Shown here in pieces: positions 60,080 through 64,000 of a stretch of DNA of 64,000 nt. Source of the DNA: Lithodes maja (Eukaryota > Arthropoda > Malacostraca > Decapoda > Lithodidae); assembly GCA_037953745.1 (NCBI GenBank), contig JBAKBP010003106.1:12501-76500 (forward strand). The letters are read 5' to 3'. Every line of letters begins with the position of its first letter. Position 1 is the stretch's first letter. Made by a program: the position numbers and the translations under genes. The notes beneath the pieces were generated by a model, which had not been told where the DNA came from, did not search any database, and saw only the letters and a list, made by a program, of their open reading frames with translations.

Positions 60080-61336
60080 CCTAACAAGTGCGCATGGGGG
60101 TAATTGAAAACGTCCCCCTGTGCTGACGTATTTGAGGTGTTTCCGTCACTAAAATATTCATTGTACCATTAACCCGGGAGCTGCGGGAAGACTCTTAAGA
60201 GTTCCCCCGGCGGACTGCGGGAAGACTCTTGAGAGTAAGTAAAACTAAAAATCAACTTTTTACATCGAAAAAAAAAAAAAAAAAAAAAAAAAACATTTAT
60301 TTTTTTATTTTTTTTTGGCCCCTGGGCCATGCAAAATCTCAGTCCTCTACCTCCCCTCCTTCCCCACTTTCCTCCTATTCCTCAGTTATCACCTATTTTC
60401 CCTATTATTCCCTTATTCTGAGGTATATTTTCGTGCTAACATTAGCGAGTTGCAAGCAGGGTGTTGTCATCACTGATGGCCATCGAGTGCAAGAGAGAGA
60501 GAGAGAGTATCGATCGACTGTGTCGCAGTGGCCTTGGGGAAAATTGGCGGGAAGGTAGCTTGCCTCACCCATACATTATACAACTCGCGGGCTATATCTC
60601 CGATTTTGACCATCCAAACGCTGTTTTCACTCGTTTTATTGTTGTTTCAGGTTAATACCTTTATAATCAACCCATAATAGGCGCATATGGATAATTATTA
60701 ATGCTATTAATGGTACAATGAATATTTTAGTGACGAAAAACCTCAAATACGTCAGCACAGGGGGACGTTTTCATTTACCCCCGTGCGCACTTCAGAGGTT
60801 AATAGCATTAATAATTATCCATATGCGCCTATTATGGGTTGATTATAAAGGTATTAACCTGAAACAACAATAAAACGAGTGAAAACAGCGTTTGGATGGT
60901 CAAAATCGGAGATATAGCCCGCGAGTTGTATAATGTATGGGTGAGGCAAGCTACCTTCCCGCCAATTTCCCCCAAGGCCACTGAGACACAGTCGATCGAT
61001 ACTCTCTCTCTCTCTCTTGCACTCGATTGCCATCAGTGATGACAACACCCTGCTTGCAACTCGCTAATGTTAGCACGAAAATATACCTCAGAATAAGGGA
61101 ATAATAGGGAAAATAGGTGATAACTGAAGGATAGGAGGAAAGTGGGGAAGGAGGGGAGGTAGAGGACTGAGATTTTACATGGCCCAGGGGCCAAAAAAAA
61201 ATAAAAAAATAAAAAAATAAAAATATATATATTTTTTTTTTCGATGTCAAAAGTTGATTTTTTATTTTACTTACTCACAAGAATCTTCCCGCAGTCCGCC
61301 GGGGGAACTCTTAAGAGTCTCCCTGCAGCTCCCGGG
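60080..61336 (-). mobile_element. piggyBac MITE M4, split by M5
   Basis: TTAA at 60076-60079 and 61337-61340, at the GACAGTTAAAGAAAGG site of the monomer. Interrupted at an internal TTAA (60169-60172) by M5. Confidence 0.9.
60173..60798 (+). mobile_element. piggyBac MITE M5 nested in M4
   Basis: TTAA at 60169-60172 and 60799-60802. Same family as M4 but opposite orientation; long A-run near 60270-60292. Confidence 0.9.
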
Positions 61337-62970
61337 TTAAAGAAAGGTGGACAAGCCTACGATTTATTATGCAGTTTCGAATCCTGCATATCAATCTAAG
61401 CATGTACACACTTTCCAACTGCGCTATCATAGGCTATGCATAGGTGAAAGGAAATAGTAATTAATGGGGCACTTAACCCTAGGGAAGGCCTCTCGATAAA
61501 CTACTACTGAACCTGAATGAATTATTATGTTCTCTCCACCAACCAACTTTACTCCTAAACTCGATTAATGAAATTAACAAACACATGTGGCAGTCCGGGG
61601 ATTCGAACCTAGGATGCTCACATCGAAAATCAACACACTTATGCATTGCACCACGAAGACAGTTAAAGAAAGGTGGACAAGCCTACGATTTATTATGCAG
61701 TTTCGATTCCTGCATATCAATCTAAGCATGTTCACACTTTCCAACTGCGCTATCATAGGCTATGCATAGGTGAAAGGAAATAGTAATTAATGGGGCACTT
61801 AACCCTAGGGAAGGCCTCTCGATAAACTACTACTGAACCTGAATGAATTATTATGTTCTCTCCACCAACCAACTTTACTCCTAAACTCGATTAATGAAAT
61901 TAACAAACACATGTGGCAGTCCGGGGATTCGAACCTAGGATGCTCACATCGAAAATCAACACACTTATGCATTGCACCACGAAGACAGTTAAAGAAAGGT
62001 GGACAAGCCTACGATTTATTATGCAGTTTCGAATCCTGCATATCAATCTAAGCATGTTCACACTTTCCAACTGCGCTATCATAGGCTATGCATAGGTGAA
62101 AGGAAATAGTAATTAATGGGGCACTTAACCCTAGGGAAGGCCTCTCGATAAACTACTACTGAACCTGAATGAATTATTATGTTCTCTCCACCAACCAACT
62201 TTACTCCTAAACTCGATTAATGAAATTAACAAACACATGTGGCAGTCCGGGGATTCGAACCTAGGATGCTCACATCGAAAATCAACACACTTATGCATTG
62301 CACCACGAAGACAGTTAAAGAAAGGTGGACAAGCCTACGATTTATTATGCAGTTTCGAATCCTGCATATCAATCTAAGCATGTACACACTTTCCAACTGC
62401 GCTATCATAGGCTATGCATAGGTGAAAGGAAATAGTAATTAATGGGGCACTTAACCCTAGGGAAGGCCTCTCGATAAACTACTACTGAACCTGAATGAAT
62501 TATTATGTTCTCTCCACCAACCAACTTTACTCCTAAACTCGATTAATGAAATTAACAAACACATGTGGCAGTCCGGGGATTCGAACCTAGGATGCTCACA
62601 TCGAAAATCAACACACTTATGCATTGCACCACGAAGACAGTTAAAGAAAGGTGGACAAGCCTACGATTTATTATGCAGTTTCGAATCCTGCATATCAATC
62701 TAAGCATGTACACACTTTCCAACTGCGCTATCATAGGCTATGCATAGGTGAAAGGAAATAGTAATTAATGGGGCACTTAACCCTAGGGAAGGCCTCTCGA
62801 TAAACTACTACTGAACCTGAATGAATTATTATGTTCTCTCCACCAACCAACTTTACTCCTAAACTCGATTAATGAAATTAACAAACACATGTGGCAGTCC
62901 GGGGATTCGAACCTAGGATGCTCACATCGAAAATCAACACACTTATGCATTGCACCACAAAGACAGTTAA

Positions 62971-64000
62971 CCTAACAAGTGCGCATGGGGGTAATTGAAA
63001 ACGTCCCCCTGTGCTGACGTATTTGAGGTGTTTCCGTCACTAAAATATTCATTGTACCGTTAACCCGGGAGCTGCGGGAAGACTCTTAAGAGTTCCCCCG
63101 GCGGACTGCGGGAAGACTCTTGAGAGTAAGTAAAACTAAAAATCAACTTTTTACATCGAAAAAAAAAAAAAAAAAAAAAATTATTTTTTTATTTTTTTTT
63201 GGCCCCTGGGCCATGCAAAATCTCAGTCCTCTACCTCCCCTCCTTCCCCACTTTCCTCCTATTCCTCAGTTATCACCTATTTTCCCTATTATTCCCTTAT
63301 TCTGAGGTATATTTTCGTGCTAACATTAGCGAGTTGCAAGCAGGGTGTTGTCATCACTGATGGCCATCGAGTGCAAGAGAGAGAGAGAGAGTATCGATCG
63401 ACTGTGTCGCAGTGGCCTTGGGGAAAATTGGCGGGAAGGTAGCTTGCCTCACCCATACATTATACAACTCGCGGGCTATATCTCCGATTTTGACCATCCA
63501 AACGCTGTTTTCACTCGTTTTATTGTTGTTTCAGGTTAATACCTTTATAATCAACCCATAATAGGCGCATATGGATAATTATTAATGCTATTAATGGTAC
63601 AATGAATATTTTAGTGACGAAAAACCTCAAATACGTCAGCACAGGGGGACGTTTTCATTTACCCCCGTGCGCACTTCAGAGGTTAATAGCATTAATAATT
63701 ATCCATATGCGCCTATTATGGGTTGATTATAAAGGTATTAACCTGAAACAACAATAAAACGAGTGAAAACAGCGTTTGGATGGTCAAAATCGGAGATATA
63801 GCCCGCGAGTTGTATAATGTATGGGTGAGGCAAGCTACCTTCCCGCCAATTTCCCCCAAGGCCACTGAGACACAGTCGATCGATACTCTCTCTCTCTCTC
63901 TTGCACTCGATTGCCATCAGTGATGACAACACCCTGCTTGCAACTCGCTAATGTTAGCACGAAAATATACCTCAGAATAAGGGAATAATAGGGAAAATAG
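62971..64000 (-). mobile_element. piggyBac MITE M6, split by M7, runs off the right edge
   Basis: TTAA at 62967-62970; identical arrangement to M4 at an offset of 2891 bp. Its second half (63687 onward) leaves the window. Confidence 0.88.
63064..63682 (+). mobile_element. piggyBac MITE M7 nested in M6
   Basis: TTAA at 63060-63063 and 63683-63686; counterpart of M5 with a shorter A-run. Confidence 0.88.

Larger units (their letters stand above)
56251..64000 (+). repeat. 326-bp tandem satellite array with MITE insertions
   Basis: Monomers start at about 56362, 57312, 58246, 58572, 58898, 59224, 59550, 59876, 61463, 61789, 62115, 62441 and 62767, after removing MITEs. The unit begins AATGGGGCACTTAACCCTAG. 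Monomers are almost identical; small variants such as TTTCGATTCCTGC versus TTTCGAATCCTGC repeat in register. The array is broken by MITEs at two different TTAA sites of the unit. It has no coding capacity; 60-codon frames in both strands are composition accidents. Confidence 0.93.

Noticed and set aside
56251..64000. Possible CRISPR-like or gene array
   Set aside because: Unit is 326 bp with no spacer variation, in a eukaryotic setting; it is a satellite. The 60-codon frames on both strands are accidental.

Overview
The window is animal repeat DNA with no host gene that I can recognise. All long reading frames belong to transposable elements: DIRS-type tyrosine-recombinase retrotransposons, CR1/jockey-like and RTE-like non-LTR elements, a Gypsy-like LTR element, a gag-only LTR element and a piggyBac transposon with its MITEs. 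DIRS elements are documented widely in decapod crustaceans, and the mix of families fits a large arthropod (possibly decapod) genome. This is inference, because nothing here fixes the species.

Layout. 1-17640 is a minus-strand CR1-like element (CR1-alpha) split by a piggyBac MITE (256-858), a 5'-truncated RTE copy (911-3597) and a 12.3-kb plus-strand DIRS copy C (4043-16372). Copy C carries a second RTE copy (5826-9500), an expanded tandem leader (5355-13620) and a dead recombinase remnant. 17640-19223 is an unassigned stretch with a ~170-bp tandem repeat. 19224-22738 is DIRS copy B (minus, 5' part lost, dead). 22738-41338 is DIRS copy A (minus), the best copy: both ITRs, ICR, recombinase, RT/RNase H, gag and a small Cys-rich ORF. 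A second CR1-like element (CR1-beta, 29616-39530) sits in its leader, and that is broken by an LTR-element cluster (31448-39112) with two large palindromes. 41339-41962 is the 3' end of a second DIRS family.

From 42346 to the right edge the substrate is a 326-bp tandem satellite whose monomer holds two tRNA-like modules. A Gypsy-like LTR element (42508-56250) sits in one monomer, and a 5.9-kb piggyBac element (50128-56039) sits at a TTAA in its right LTR. Downstream, piggyBac MITEs occupy TTAA sites of the satellite. One MITE-within-MITE composite plus five monomers is itself repeated with a 2891-bp period.

How the parts relate. The piggyBac transposase at 52750-55818 has its catalytic aspartates, and its ends match the MITEs, so it is the obvious candidate for mobilising them. 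DIRS copy A could in principle have supplied copies B and C in trans; each of those has lost a catalytic Arg. The Gypsy-like element keeps gag and protease but lacks the RT core and has an unusual domain order, so it would need another element for reverse transcription and integration.
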